Shown here: one piece after another, positions 1 to 8,802 of the stretch
Layout: each line of letters begins with the position of its first letter
How positions within the stretch are numbered: the first letter of the stretch is position 1
Source of the DNA: Prosthecochloris sp.
Lineage (GTDB): Bacteria; Bacteroidota; Chlorobiia; Chlorobiales; Chlorobiaceae
Reading direction: 5' to 3'
DNA length: 64,000 nucleotides
Assembly: GCA_004028745.1 (NCBI GenBank)
Contig: RAZP01000029.1
Coordinates: forward strand, 4,405 to 68,404
The notes under the pieces: generated by a model
The model's database searches: none
Told to the model about the DNA's origin: nothing
The model's input: only the letters and a program-made list of their open reading frames with translations
Made by a program: the position numbers and the translations under genes

Positions 1-148
1 TTCGGACGAAAGGACCGAGGAAATTCTAAAACTGCGCAAACAGATAGGGAAGGAAAAAAAGAATCATGCCATAGCCCATCAGCGCAGGAGAGAACTTCTT
101 CAAGATATCAAAGGAGAAATCGAGGAGATCCTGCGGATGATGGGGTAG
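1..148 (+). CDS. C-terminal end of an unidentified charged helical protein (partial)
   Basis: The frame beginning at base 2 is open to a TAG at 146-148 and gives the last 48 residues of a protein whose start lies before the window. The fragment is rich in Lys, Arg, Glu and Gln with regularly spaced Ile and Leu, as expected of a long amphipathic or coiled-coil helix. It has no recognisable motif. It runs convergently toward fmoA and shares the terminator at 160-186. The composition and the clean stop next to a terminator support a real gene end, but the product cannot be named. Confidence 0.55.
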   Translation, partial: SDERTEEILKLRKQIGKEKKNHAIAHQRRRELLQDIKGEIEEILRMMG

Positions 149-154
149 GGACGA

Positions 155-188
155 AATAAAAAAGCCGGCAATTACCGCCGGCTTTTGA
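155..188. terminator. Bidirectional rho-independent terminator
   Basis: A perfect 10-bp inverted repeat (AAAAGCCGGC at 160-169, GCCGGCTTTT at 177-186) encloses a 7-nt loop. T-runs follow the stem on both strands, so it can end both the partial upstream gene (plus) and fmoA (minus). Confidence 0.9.
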
Positions 189-207
189 TGTTATGCTCTG
201 AATGGAC

Positions 208-1311
208 TTACTGTGCGTACAGTACTTCAAACTGTGCGGTTCCGCCTTTACAGACATGCTCTACCCACCGGGCGTAGGCACCGCCGCTCCAGCGGTACTC
301 TTCAAGGTTCTGAGAACGGAACTGCGGGGCAGAGTAACGGATTTTGTAGCCTTTTGGCAAAACGACTTTCAGTTGAGCGTCAACGGTAAAGTCGTTGAAT
401 TTTCCAACCATACCATGGTGAACGAGAGGGATAAGCGGATGGTTGAGAACTCTGCGAAGACCGCCGCCTGCATCACGTGAAACGCCGGGGAGATTTCCAT
501 CGACCTTGACTTCAATACCCTGTGAGTCGGAGCGGAAGCTGCCTGCAATAGAGGCAGGTTTGTTAAGCTGTTCTACCGGGAAAAGCTCGGTCCAACGGGA
601 AATGGAATCAACAATACCGGAACCGGCATGAGAGAATTTCCATCGTGTAACACCAACAGGGCCTTTTTCGCCGCTTTGAACACCAGAGCTGTTTACCTGG
701 ATAGGTGAAATTCGCTGTCCACCTTCATTGATAGCCGTGAATGCAGGACCAATGAACCAAAATTCCCTGATCCAGTCGTTGAAGTTCGCGCCACCACCTG
801 ATATCGACCGCTGGAACCCTTCCCAAGTGTCGATAAGATCGTTGTTTTCCAGAGGCACTTTCATGAGAATATCATGGAACTGACGTCCCTGCTGGTAGAT
901 AGGGTTCGGAACGTTCCTGCGTACAGCATCGGAACGGTAATAGTACATGTTGACTACCGAACCTTCAAAAGAGAAAGAATGTGAAAAATCACCTACTGAA
1001 AGTTTTCCTTCACCAACAGCGATTCTTCTGTCTTTGGTTTCATTGGCAATATCGACCTCAACATTAAGCGTGTTTTTTGTGCTGTCGACAATTGATTCGA
1101 TTGCGGTGGTGAAGCGCACCGTCCCTTTCTGGGCATCAAGAGGCTTTGCGTCGATCTTGATGTTGCAATCGGCCGGTAGCAAGGGAAGAGCTGCAGGTGC
1201 ATTTACTTTTGCACGACCTTTTACTTGTCCCCAAGAGCTTGAACCACCCTCGAGAATAATCTCGTAATCAGCATGGGCGGTTGTGGTGTCTTTAGTGCCG
1301 AATAGAGCCAT
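208..1311 (-). CDS. fmoA: Fenna-Matthews-Olson bacteriochlorophyll a protein
   Basis: This water-soluble trimeric antenna protein passes excitation energy from the chlorosome baseplate to the type I reaction centre. The 367-residue product matches the known family along its whole length. Histidines at 111, 146, 291, 298 and 299 correspond, after removal of Met1, to the BChl-ligating His110, 145, 290, 297 and 298. The motif HPLIPLVHHG (291-300) is intact. The start is fixed by an AAGGAG ribosome site 8 nt upstream of the ATG. The gene is monocistronic, with a strong terminator downstream and a long AT-rich leader upstream, as expected for a highly expressed protein. This family is restricted to green sulfur bacteria and some chloracidobacteria and is the main taxonomic marker here. 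Confidence 0.99.
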   Translation of the reverse strand: MALFGTKDTTTAHADYEIILEGGSSSWGQVKGRAKVNAPAALPLLPADCNIKIDAKPLDAQKGTVRFTTAIESIVDSTKNTLNVEVDIANETKDRRIAVGEGKLSVGDFSHSFSFEGSVVNMYYYRSDAVRRNVPNPIYQQGRQFHDILMKVPLENNDLIDTWEGFQRSISGGGANFNDWIREFWFIGPAFTAINEGGQRISPIQVNSSGVQSGEKGPVGVTRWKFSHAGSGIVDSISRWTELFPVEQLNKPASIAGSFRSDSQGIEVKVDGNLPGVSRDAGGGLRRVLNHPLIPLVHHGMVGKFNDFTVDAQLKVVLPKGYKIRYSAPQFRSQNLEEYRWSGGAYARWVEHVCKGGTAQFEVLYAQ

Positions 1312-1589
1312 AGTGAATCTCCTTTTTGGTGGCGTTGAGAAATTTTTCAGCAGGAAATTTTTTGCTGGTAATTCCTGTTAAATAACAGATTGAAACAAAT
1401 TTAAAGAATAAAAATAAATAAATAAAGGAAAATATACCTCTTTAATCCCTTTCCAGCCAGCTGTTTTTACTTTCGCTTCCATCCGGGTTACCTGCAACTG
1501 TTTTTCAGACATCAGAAAAATTGTGCCATTGTTTCGTTCATTCGCGGTTTGTTCCGGGTTTTTGCTATTTTTGATCCGGTTTGTGTTGA
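1312..1589. promoter_or_regulatory. Divergent intergenic region between fmoA and lnt
   Basis: This 278-bp region must hold the fmoA promoter on the minus strand and possibly that of lnt on the plus strand. Next to the fmoA ribosome site there is a small dyad, CTGTTA-AA-TAACAG (1375-1388), followed on the fmoA-distal side by about 50 bp of nearly pure A/T. No confident -35/-10 pair or known operator could be assigned, so a regulatory role for the dyad is only a possibility. Confidence 0.4.
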
Positions 1590-3230
1590 ATGACTATCCA
1601 AATCCACATGTTACGATTTCCTCATGCAAGGGAGAGCTTCTCCGGTTATGGCTGGTCTGTGTTGAGCGGAGTGCTGTTGGGGATCTCGTTTCCTACATAC
1701 CCCTTTATTAGGTTTGAATTGCTTGCCTGGGTTGCTCTGGTTCCGCTATTGATCTCTTTGCGCAATGATTTTTCTTTCCGGAATTTTTTCGGCCGCGTCT
1801 ACTCTGCAATGTTGATCTTTTGCGCAATCAGTCTCTGGTGGGTTTCTTTGGCAACACTGCCGGGAGGACTGCTTACTGTTTTTGTGCAGGCTTTCTGTTC
1901 AACGTTTCCCCTGCTGCTTTTTTTTGTGTTGAAAAAATGCCGCGGTTACCGTTTCGCTCTTTTCAGCCTGCCTTTCATATGGGTTGCCTGGGAGTGGCTC
2001 TATATTGGCCAGGACCTCTCTTTCGGTTGGCTGGTTTTCGGTAATTCACAAGCTTTGCTCAACCCGATGATTCAATATGCTGACATTTCCGGTGTGTGGG
2101 GAGTGAGTTTCTGGCTCATGTTTTTCAATGTAATAGCAGCCGATGCCTGGTTGAGATTTAAGGCTCGGAAAAAAGTGCTTGTACATTTGGCACTTATGGC
2201 AGCGATGGTGGTTCTTCCCCTTGGATATTCCGCTGTGGTATTTGCCGATCAGGAGTTGCAAAAGGCCCGTCCAACGGTAAAAGTTTCTCTTATCCAGCCG
2301 AACATCGACCCGTTTGAAAAATGGCAGAAGTATTCCAGTCAGGATATCATGCTTATCTACTTCAGCATGACGGACAGGGTGGTGTCAGAAAGCAGGCCGG
2401 ACCTTATTCTCTGGCCTGAAACCGCAATACCGTTCTATATTCTCGATGAAAGGAACCGCGCCTATTACGAAGTGTTGCAATCGAGAATAAAGCAGTGGGG
2501 AGGAGCCCTTCTCAGTGGCTATTCCGATATTGTGTACTATTCTGATGCTGAGGTGGCGGGAGAGGAATATCTCTACAAGTTTGACCCTGACGAAGAGCGG
2601 TATTACCAGACATTCAACGCATCGATGCTGGTTGGTACGGGAGAAAACGACCCGCAGGTCTATCGCAAAATGAAATTGGTGCCTTTTGCGGAGCGTGTAC
2701 CTTACATGGAATATGCTCCCTGGCTGGATAATTTTACTCTCTCTCTTGCAGGCATAAGCAGTTGGGGAAAAGGCGCTGACAAGACGATTATGAGGTTCAC
2801 CATGGTCTCGGGAGAGACAATAAAAACTTCGAATGTCATCTGTTATGAATCTATTTTTCCGGGTCTTGTTGCCGAGTTCGTGAACAGGGGAGCCGAATTT
2901 CTCACGGTTGTCACGAATGACGGTTGGTATGAAAAATCATACGGGCCGTATCAACATGCAGCTATTGCAAGATTTCGATGTATCGAAAACCGGCGGTCGC
3001 TGGCTCGTTGTGCAAATACCGGGGTTTCGCAGTTTATTGACAAGTACGGACATGTTTATGCTGATATCCCTTGGTGGGAAAGGAAAACTCTCACCGCTGA
3101 TGTGGAAAGAAACGATATGCTGACTTTTTATACGCGCCACCCCAATCTTGTGCCACAAACCGCTACGGCTCTCTCGGGGGTTTTGATACTGGTTGCTTTT
3201 GTCGGTAGGCACAGGCGTATTCGTCAATAG
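1590..3230 (+). CDS. lnt: Apolipoprotein N-acyltransferase
   Basis: This inner-membrane enzyme adds the third acyl chain to the N-terminal cysteine of lipoproteins. The 546-residue product has about six hydrophobic segments in residues 15-225, then a periplasmic nitrilase-fold domain. The catalytic triad is visible: Glu277 in WPETAIPF, a Lys in RKMKLVPF (about 360) and Cys418 in VICYESIFPG. No good ribosome site precedes the ATG at 1590, and a second ATG at 1608 is possible. Length and order match the family. The gene stands alone, divergent from fmoA, and a palindromic repeat begins just after its stop. Lnt fits with the lolD and lipoprotein genes elsewhere in the window. Confidence 0.95.
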   Translation: MTIQIHMLRFPHARESFSGYGWSVLSGVLLGISFPTYPFIRFELLAWVALVPLLISLRNDFSFRNFFGRVYSAMLIFCAISLWWVSLATLPGGLLTVFVQAFCSTFPLLLFFVLKKCRGYRFALFSLPFIWVAWEWLYIGQDLSFGWLVFGNSQALLNPMIQYADISGVWGVSFWLMFFNVIAADAWLRFKARKKVLVHLALMAAMVVLPLGYSAVVFADQELQKARPTVKVSLIQPNIDPFEKWQKYSSQDIMLIYFSMTDRVVSESRPDLILWPETAIPFYILDERNRAYYEVLQSRIKQWGGALLSGYSDIVYYSDAEVAGEEYLYKFDPDEERYYQTFNASMLVGTGENDPQVYRKMKLVPFAERVPYMEYAPWLDNFTLSLAGISSWGKGADKTIMRFTMVSGETIKTSNVICYESIFPGLVAEFVNRGAEFLTVVTNDGWYEKSYGPYQHAAIARFRCIENRRSLARCANTGVSQFIDKYGHVYADIPWWERKTLTADVERNDMLTFYTRHPNLVPQTATALSGVLILVAFVGRHRRIRQ

Positions 3231-3243
3231 TCATTATTCATTA

Positions 3244-3496
3244 GGGCGCCTCTATTAATTTGTTACGCGACCCGAATACTTCGTTGGGCGGTGCTCGAAA
3301 TCCTCATGTACTCTGTGTACACTCCGGTTTCTGTGCTCCGTCCGCCTTGTCTTCAGGTCGCTCACGACAATTAATAGAGGTGCCCTTTATTCCGCGCTTC
3401 AATTGCGTCGTTGAGTGGATGGGAGAGGGTTTCTGCGCTCCGTTCGCCTTGCATCCCGATGGAATCGGGACTCATGACAATTAATAGAGGTGCCCA
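3244..3496. repeat. Dispersed palindromic element, copy 1 (composite with an extra right end)
   Basis: The left end is GGGCGCCTCTATTAATTTGT at 3244 and the matching inverted right end ACAATTAATAGAGGTGCCC closes at 3385, giving 142 bp. The two arms are imperfectly complementary beyond the ends. A second right-hand half then follows, ending with the same right-end sequence at about 3495, so this is one and a half copies in tandem. It fills the gap between lnt and the sigma-54 activator. It contains a spurious open frame with no protein-like features. Confidence 0.85.
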
Positions 3497-3500
3497 TTAG

Positions 3501-4673
3501 TCAGTTTTCACCGCCCAGGCCGTATTTCTCTATTTTTCTGTAAAGTGTTCGTTCGTTAAGTCCGAGTGCTCTTGCAGTCTGTCGTTTGTTCCCGCTGAAA
3601 GTTTCAAGGGCATCGGCTATAGCCTTTTTTTCAAGAGCTTCAAGTGGCTGGATTGCAGTTATCCGCTCTGCGGCGCCCGGCTTTCTCATGGTATCCGGTC
3701 GAGAGACCGGATGGTGCTGTTTCTCCAGTAAAGGCGGAGGAAGCAGAAGCGGTGTTTTAGGGTGCTCTTCCTGTTTGTTATCTGCCTGCCGCAACAGCTG
3801 CTTGAGTTCACTTATTTCCTGATGGAGCCTGATCAAGCTGTTGTAGATGAGGTTAAGCTCGTTTTTTTCAGATTTTTCAGGATCATAGACAAGGCTTTTA
3901 TATCTGTTTCTCTGGACAAGGTGTTTGTCAAGAATTTCAGGTGTAATCTGTTGTCCTTTTTCAAGAATAAGCAATGATTCGAGAAGATTCTTCAGTTCCC
4001 GAACATTTCCAGGCCAATTATACCGGAGAAGGATTTCAGCTGCATCGTTTGTAAAGCCGTCGAAAGAGAGCCCATGTTTTTGCTCAAGCTGACGAATGAA
4101 GTGTTCCGCCAAAACCAGAACATCCCTTCCTCTCTCCCGAAGAGGGGGAATATGAAGTTCAACGCTGTGCAGTCGGAAATAGAGATCTTCCCTGAAGTTT
4201 TTTTCAGTAACAGCCTGTTGCAGGTTTTTGTTGGTTGCGGCGATAATACGTGCATCAGAGTATATGGTTTCTGACGAACCGACTTTTTGGAATTCTCCTG
4301 TTTCTATGACTCTCAACAGTTTAACCTGTGTTTCGAGAGGCATTTCGCCGATTTCATCGAGAAAAATAGTGCCATGGTCGGCGCTTTCAAAATACCCTTT
4401 TCGGCTTTGAACAGCGCCGGTAAATGAGCCTTTTTCATGTCCGAAAAGTTCGGATTCAAGGATGCCTGTGGGAATGGCACCGCAGTTTACGGGAATAAAA
4501 TTTTTATGTGACCTGCGGCTGTGAGAGTGAATGAAACGGGAAAGTACCTCTTTGCCGGAGCCCGTTTCTCCGGTGATCAGGACCGTGACCTCTGTGTGCG
4601 CAACCTGAAGGGCAAGATGTTTTAGTTGTGCAATTGCGGCGGATTCACCAAGGAAGTCAATCGTCTTGCTCAT
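3501..4673 (-). CDS. Sigma-54-dependent transcriptional activator without a receiver domain
   Basis: This AAA+ activator remodels sigma-54 RNA polymerase to open promoters. The 390 residues contain Walker A GETGSGKE (35-42), the sigma-54 contact loop GSFTGA (82-87, a variant of GAFTGA), Walker B GTIFLDEIGE (about 101-110), an arginine-finger region and a C-terminal Fis-type helix-turn-helix ending NERTLYRKIEKYG. Only about ten residues precede the AAA+ domain, so there is no response-regulator receiver or other N-terminal sensor. Such activators are usually controlled by a partner protein or are constitutive. A linker of about 90 residues rich in Gln and Pro separates the AAA+ and DNA-binding parts. 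The target is unknown, and I saw no convincing -24/-12 promoter in the window. Confidence 0.93.
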   Translation of the reverse strand: MSKTIDFLGESAAIAQLKHLALQVAHTEVTVLITGETGSGKEVLSRFIHSHSRRSHKNFIPVNCGAIPTGILESELFGHEKGSFTGAVQSRKGYFESADHGTIFLDEIGEMPLETQVKLLRVIETGEFQKVGSSETIYSDARIIAATNKNLQQAVTEKNFREDLYFRLHSVELHIPPLRERGRDVLVLAEHFIRQLEQKHGLSFDGFTNDAAEILLRYNWPGNVRELKNLLESLLILEKGQQITPEILDKHLVQRNRYKSLVYDPEKSEKNELNLIYNSLIRLHQEISELKQLLRQADNKQEEHPKTPLLLPPPLLEKQHHPVSRPDTMRKPGAAERITAIQPLEALEKKAIADALETFSGNKRQTARALGLNERTLYRKIEKYGLGGEN

Positions 4674-4750
4674 CGTTTGTTTTACGCCTGAATTGAGAGG
4701 TTACGGTCTGTTGGGGTCCAATTGTTTAGTATAGTCTATACTGGAGCAGA

Positions 4751-5320
4751 TCATCTCCGGTGGACGATAAATGAATTGAACGGGAGGGCTTTCGCTCTGG
4801 CCTCGGCAACGTCCCTGGTGCTGAAAGCGTTTTGTGTGCGAACCTTGTGCAGGCCTTTTTCCTTGAATATAGTGACAGGTATGTAGGGAGCGATACGATT
4901 GGCAAGTTCCCGCGCATTGTCCAGCGAACTGAAGCTGCCGAACTGCAAAATGAACGACGGCGATGTTACGGTTCTGCTGATTTCGCCACTTTTGGAAAGA
5001 GTCTGCTGATAGGCAGCCAGGCGGGCTTTACTCAGGGAATCAAGTGCCGGGTGGGGATAGTCCTGAAGCTGTTTGCGGAACAGGCGTGCCGCCTGGGGGC
5101 CATCTTCCGTAAGCAAGGCATCGATGATCGTTTTTTCTGAATTATTCGTGACCTTGGAACGCAGATTTTCTAACAAATAAACCTTATCTTGCTCCACGTA
5201 TTGAAGGATTTGAGCACTGTAGGCTGTTTTTTGCTCTGCAGCAGGAGATACCGCCGGTAACATTTGGAGGCAGATGAACAACAGCACAAAAGCTGAAATT
5301 TTCAACACAGTCACAGGCAT
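4751..5320 (-). CDS. Secreted SPOR-domain protein
   Basis: The start chosen is the ATG at 5320, giving 189 residues with a clear signal peptide ending near SPAAEQ (residue 28). A longer frame would need a TTG start and would hide the signal. The C-terminal ~70 residues, from SPSFILQFGSFSSLDNA, form a SPOR domain, which binds glycan strands lacking stem peptides at sites of cell division. The middle part is helical and charged and is not recognised. The gene lies upstream of the sigma-54 activator on the same strand, 77 bp away, and is divergent from ispE. A periplasmic, peptidoglycan-associated role is likely; the specific function is unknown. Confidence 0.8.
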   Translation of the reverse strand: MPVTVLKISAFVLLFICLQMLPAVSPAAEQKTAYSAQILQYVEQDKVYLLENLRSKVTNNSEKTIIDALLTEDGPQAARLFRKQLQDYPHPALDSLSKARLAAYQQTLSKSGEISRTVTSPSFILQFGSFSSLDNARELANRIAPYIPVTIFKEKGLHKVRTQNAFSTRDVAEARAKALPFNSFIVHRR

Positions 5321-5440
5321 ATTGCAGGGTCGAGGGTTCTGATTGTTTGGCTTTTCCGAAAGGCAACGTGTTCCGTTTTCACGCAATATGGCAAATATTC
5401 ATGTAAAATCAATTGCATATCAATACAGGAATAAGTTTCC

Positions 5441-6304
5441 ATGCAGCGCATTTCCGTTAAAGCCTTTGCAAAGATCAATCTGGGTTTGCTTATCACCGGA
5501 AAACGGCCGGATGGATATCATACTCTTGAAACCGTTTTTGCGCCTATTAACTGGTATGACGAGCTTGTTTTCACAGCAGCAGACGAACTAAGCATGACCT
5601 GCAGTAATCTTCGTCTCCCTTCAGATGACAGTAACCTTTGCTTGAAAGCGGCAAAAGCCCTGCGTGAATATGCCGGAATCAAAAGCGGAGCTTCTATCAG
5701 TCTGACGAAGAATATCCCTTTCGGGGCCGGGTTAGGAGGAGGAAGCAGCGACGCGGCCACAACACTAAGCGTGCTGAACGAACTATGGGGGATTAATATT
5801 CCCTCGTCTGATCTTCATGATCTCGCGGTGAAACTCGGTGCGGATGTTCCGTATTTTATTGAAACGAAAGGACTTGCATTTGCTTCCGGTATCGGTGAGC
5901 AGCTTCAGGATCTTCACTGTTCATTACCGTTCTACACGGTGACGGTTTTCCCGGAAGAACATATTTCAACGGTATGGGCTTATAAAAACTTCTATCCGAG
6001 ATTTGAACGGAAGGTTCCTGATCTCAAAACAATGGTAAAGCATCTTTGCACAAACAAAGACCTGTCAGTGTTCCCTGCTTTTGAGAACGATTTTGAACAG
6101 GTGGTTTTTGATCATTACCCTGCCGTGCAAAAGGTCAAGGAGGAACTGCTTGAAGAGGGAGCCCTTTTTGCAAGTCTTTCAGGAAGTGGTTCAGCCGTAT
6201 TCGGATTGTTTGCCGGGCAGCAGGAGGCTGAAAAAGCGATGCAGGCTTTCAGTGAAAAGTACCCAGTCAGCTTGACACCGCCATCGTTCAGAATGGAGCA
6301 TTGA
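5441..6304 (+). CDS. ispE: 4-diphosphocytidyl-2-C-methyl-D-erythritol kinase
   Basis: IspE phosphorylates CDP-methylerythritol in the MEP pathway of isoprenoid synthesis, which in a phototroph supplies chlorophyll tails, carotenoids and quinones. The 287-residue product starts with the family signature VKAFAKINLGL and the substrate loop RPDGYH. It carries the GHMP-kinase glycine loop IPFGAGLGGGSSDAA (92-106) and a C-terminal LSGSGSAVFG loop. Length is normal. The ATG at 5441 follows an AGGA-type site. It lies in a divergent pair with the SPOR gene and converges on the nitrilase-family gene. Confidence 0.97.
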   Translation: MQRISVKAFAKINLGLLITGKRPDGYHTLETVFAPINWYDELVFTAADELSMTCSNLRLPSDDSNLCLKAAKALREYAGIKSGASISLTKNIPFGAGLGGGSSDAATTLSVLNELWGINIPSSDLHDLAVKLGADVPYFIETKGLAFASGIGEQLQDLHCSLPFYTVTVFPEEHISTVWAYKNFYPRFERKVPDLKTMVKHLCTNKDLSVFPAFENDFEQVVFDHYPAVQKVKEELLEEGALFASLSGSGSAVFGLFAGQQEAEKAMQAFSEKYPVSLTPPSFRMEH

Positions 6305-6355
6305 GTGGCGGAAGGACCAAAAGGACTAAAAGGACAAAAAAGCGGCCTCACCTAA

Positions 6356-7213
6356 TTACTCCGGCCGGCAGGTCATGATATCTCTGAGTTCCGCTGCAAA
6401 CAAACGCAAGTCCTCATCGAGAAAGTGCGAAGAGTGAAGACGGGCCTGTTTTACGGCATCGAGATCAATATCAATATCCATACTGTGTTTTGTGAACAGC
6501 GGGGCGGTTGCAAGAAATGAACCATCAGGACCGGCAACAGTGGAGTTGCCCCAGTACGTAAAACTGTCTTCATTGCCGATCCGGTTAACGCAGGCGACAT
6601 AGGTGCTGAACAAAAACGAATAGGTACTGATGATCTGTTGCCACTGCTGGACAATAGCTGGCTGTGTGTCGCCGGGCGTGAGGCGGAGCGGGCTGGACAT
6701 GAGCACAAACAGCAGTTTTGCTCCCTGGTGGGCAAGCAAATAGGGTACCGAGACATGCCACATATCCTCACAGATGGCGATGCCTATTTTGCCGAGCCTT
6801 CTTGATGTAACCGCTTCAATTCTTTGACCGGCGGAAAAATACCGAAGCTCTTCAAACATTCCGTATGTCGGCAGGTAAATTTTTCTGTGCGCACTTTGTG
6901 CGTGACCGTCTTCGAAAAGAAATGCGGAATTGAAAACTCCGTAATCATCACTGAGTTCGATTCCACCGCAAATAATCGTGATTTCCCTGCTGAGCTCTCT
7001 CAAAGGATCGAGCACTGGGTCGTTAATGTGCAAAGCTATATCCTGAGCGGCATCCTGAACATTGTAACCGGTCAGTGAAAGCTCGGGAAAAGCAATCGCA
7101 TTGACGTTGTCGTCTATGGCTTTTTCGATCAATGTTCTGTGCTGAGTGAGGTTTTCCTCGAAATTTGCAAGGACACAATCGGTCTGTGCTATTCTCAACC
7201 TGGATCTCTGCAT
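6356..7213 (-). CDS. Carbon-nitrogen hydrolase (nitrilase superfamily)
   Basis: The 285-residue product has the nitrilase-superfamily catalytic triad: Glu44 in FPELSLTGY, Lys111 in HRKIYLPTYG and Cys148 in AICEDMWH. The sequence around these residues most resembles the glutaminase domain of NAD+ synthetases and its stand-alone relatives, but no synthetase domain is attached. It is predicted to be a cytosolic amidase; the substrate cannot be told from sequence. It lies 10 bp after the purine permease gene on the same strand, so the two are probably cotranscribed, which hints at a nitrogen-salvage substrate. That link is inference. Confidence 0.88.
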   Translation of the reverse strand: MQRSRLRIAQTDCVLANFEENLTQHRTLIEKAIDDNVNAIAFPELSLTGYNVQDAAQDIALHINDPVLDPLRELSREITIICGGIELSDDYGVFNSAFLFEDGHAQSAHRKIYLPTYGMFEELRYFSAGQRIEAVTSRRLGKIGIAICEDMWHVSVPYLLAHQGAKLLFVLMSSPLRLTPGDTQPAIVQQWQQIISTYSFLFSTYVACVNRIGNEDSFTYWGNSTVAGPDGSFLATAPLFTKHSMDIDIDLDAVKQARLHSSHFLDEDLRLFAAELRDIMTCRPE

Positions 7214-7223
7214 GATGCCAATG

Positions 7224-8528
7224 TCATGAATGATAAGGATAAAACAGGTAGAACGTCAGTGAAAGAGCCGCCAGGATCCACATTCCGGTATGAATTGAAG
7301 CGGCTTTTCCGGTAAAAGTCTTTAACATAACATAAGCAATAAAACCGGCAGTTATGCCTACGCCGATATTGAAGGTAAATATCATCAGGGTGACAGTCAG
7401 GAATGCGGGTATTAATTCTGTAAAGTCGTTGAAATCAAGATTTGCGACCGACTGAAGCATAAACATGCCGACTATAACGAGTGCCGGACCGTAAGCGTTT
7501 GCAGGTACGATTGTAAGTATTGGGGAAAGAAAAAGGGCAAGGGCAAAAAGTATCGCTACGACAATTGCGGTTAATCCTGTTTTTCCGCCCTGCTCGATAC
7601 CGGCAGCCGATTCAATATATACACCTGCGGTAGTTGTGCCGAATAGCGACGCTGCTATGGTTGATATGGCGTCAACAAGCATTGGCTTTTCGATTTCGGG
7701 AAGGTTGTCGTTTTCATCAAGGAGATTGGCGCGCGATGAAAGCCCTATAAGTGTTCCCATTGTATCGACAAAGTCCATGACAAGGACGCTGGTTATTACT
7801 CCGATAAATCCCCATGTCATTGCTCCTTGAAAGTCAATACTGAAAAAAATCGGGGCAAGAGATGGGGGAGCGCTTACCAGTGATTCAGGGAAAGGTATTA
7901 TACCAAGAAAAATGAAGGCTGCAGTTGTAAGCAAGATACCAGTAAGAATAGCTCCCGGTATCCTGAAGGCGAGCATGACGGAAATCAGCAAGAGTCCGGC
8001 GAGACTTGTAAGAACAGAAAGTGCTGAGATGTCAGCCATTTTTACAGGTGCTCCGGGAACACCAAGCGCTATGACGCCCATATCGCTGAAACCGATAAAT
8101 GCAAGAAAAAGGCCTATCCCAACAGCAAAACTATGCTTCAGCGAACGCGGTATTGCTGTGGAAAGCCAGCTCCTGAGGCCTGAAAGAGTAAGGATTGTAA
8201 AAAGAACTCCACTGATGAATATAGAGGCGAGAGCGGTTTGCCATGAATACCCCAGAGCCTGCACAACCGTATAGGCGATAAATGCATTCTCTCCCATATA
8301 TGGAGCCACAGCAAAGGGTCTTTTTGCATAGATGCCCATAAGCAGTGTTCCGAAAACCGCCGTAAGAATAGTCGCTGTCATGGAGGCATCCCTCGGAATG
8401 CCGGCCGCTGTCAGAATTGCAGGATTGACGATGATTATGTAAGAGACAGTGAAAAATGTTGTCAACCCGGCAAGTATTTCCTTTGAGAAGTTTGCCTGGT
8501 GCCGGTCAAACTCGAAGAAGGTACGCAT
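7224..8528 (-). CDS. NCS2/AzgA-type purine permease
   Basis: A membrane protein of 434 residues with about 12-13 hydrophobic segments and the AzgA/PbuG signature of the xanthine/uracil permease superfamily: a FFTVSYIIIVNP region near the N-terminus, MGENAFIAYTVV, DFVDTMGTLIGLS and the TTTAGVYIESAAGIEQGGKTG loop region. Members import adenine, guanine or hypoxanthine with protons. I prefer the ATG at 8528 over an in-frame TTG three codons upstream; neither has a strong ribosome site. It is followed 10 bp later by the nitrilase-family gene. Substrate among the purines is not decided by sequence. Confidence 0.92.
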   Translation of the reverse strand: MRTFFEFDRHQANFSKEILAGLTTFFTVSYIIIVNPAILTAAGIPRDASMTATILTAVFGTLLMGIYAKRPFAVAPYMGENAFIAYTVVQALGYSWQTALASIFISGVLFTILTLSGLRSWLSTAIPRSLKHSFAVGIGLFLAFIGFSDMGVIALGVPGAPVKMADISALSVLTSLAGLLLISVMLAFRIPGAILTGILLTTAAFIFLGIIPFPESLVSAPPSLAPIFFSIDFQGAMTWGFIGVITSVLVMDFVDTMGTLIGLSSRANLLDENDNLPEIEKPMLVDAISTIAASLFGTTTAGVYIESAAGIEQGGKTGLTAIVVAILFALALFLSPILTIVPANAYGPALVIVGMFMLQSVANLDFNDFTELIPAFLTVTLMIFTFNIGVGITAGFIAYVMLKTFTGKAASIHTGMWILAALSLTFYLFYPYHS

Positions 8529-8802
8529 AGACTTCAAGGATAAATGTGTCTTTACCGTTTATAACGGCTATTAGATGATTGTTTAGTAACAACTTGTATA
8601 AAAACAAGATAGTAATATTCGCAGAGACATAGAAAAGAAGAAAAAAGTGAGGATCTGAAAAAAACAGTGTTATTTGCTTCCTGCGCTTGTTTTAACAATG
8701 TCCAGATAGTATATTAGGACTAAAATTGTCTTATTTCATATATACCTGGTTACAGGTTATTTTATTTTTATAAACAATCAATCAATAATAAAGGAGATAC
8801 CA
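8529..8802. promoter_or_regulatory. Divergent intergenic region, purine permease / peroxiredoxin
   Basis: This AT-rich 274-bp region separates the two divergent genes and should contain both promoters. A strong AAGGAG ribosome site at about 8791-8796 precedes the peroxiredoxin ATG. No PerR, OxyR or Fur operator was recognised with confidence. Confidence 0.4.

Noticed and set aside
3260..3484. 74-codon open frame on the plus strand
   Set aside because: It lies inside the palindromic element and has no counterpart in the other copies, so it is not a coding feature of the element.
4728..4742. Dyad AGTATAG-T-CTATACT between the SPOR gene and the sigma-54 activator gene
   Set aside because: Perfect but short and A/T-rich; no T-run for a terminator and no known operator match, so not listed as a feature.
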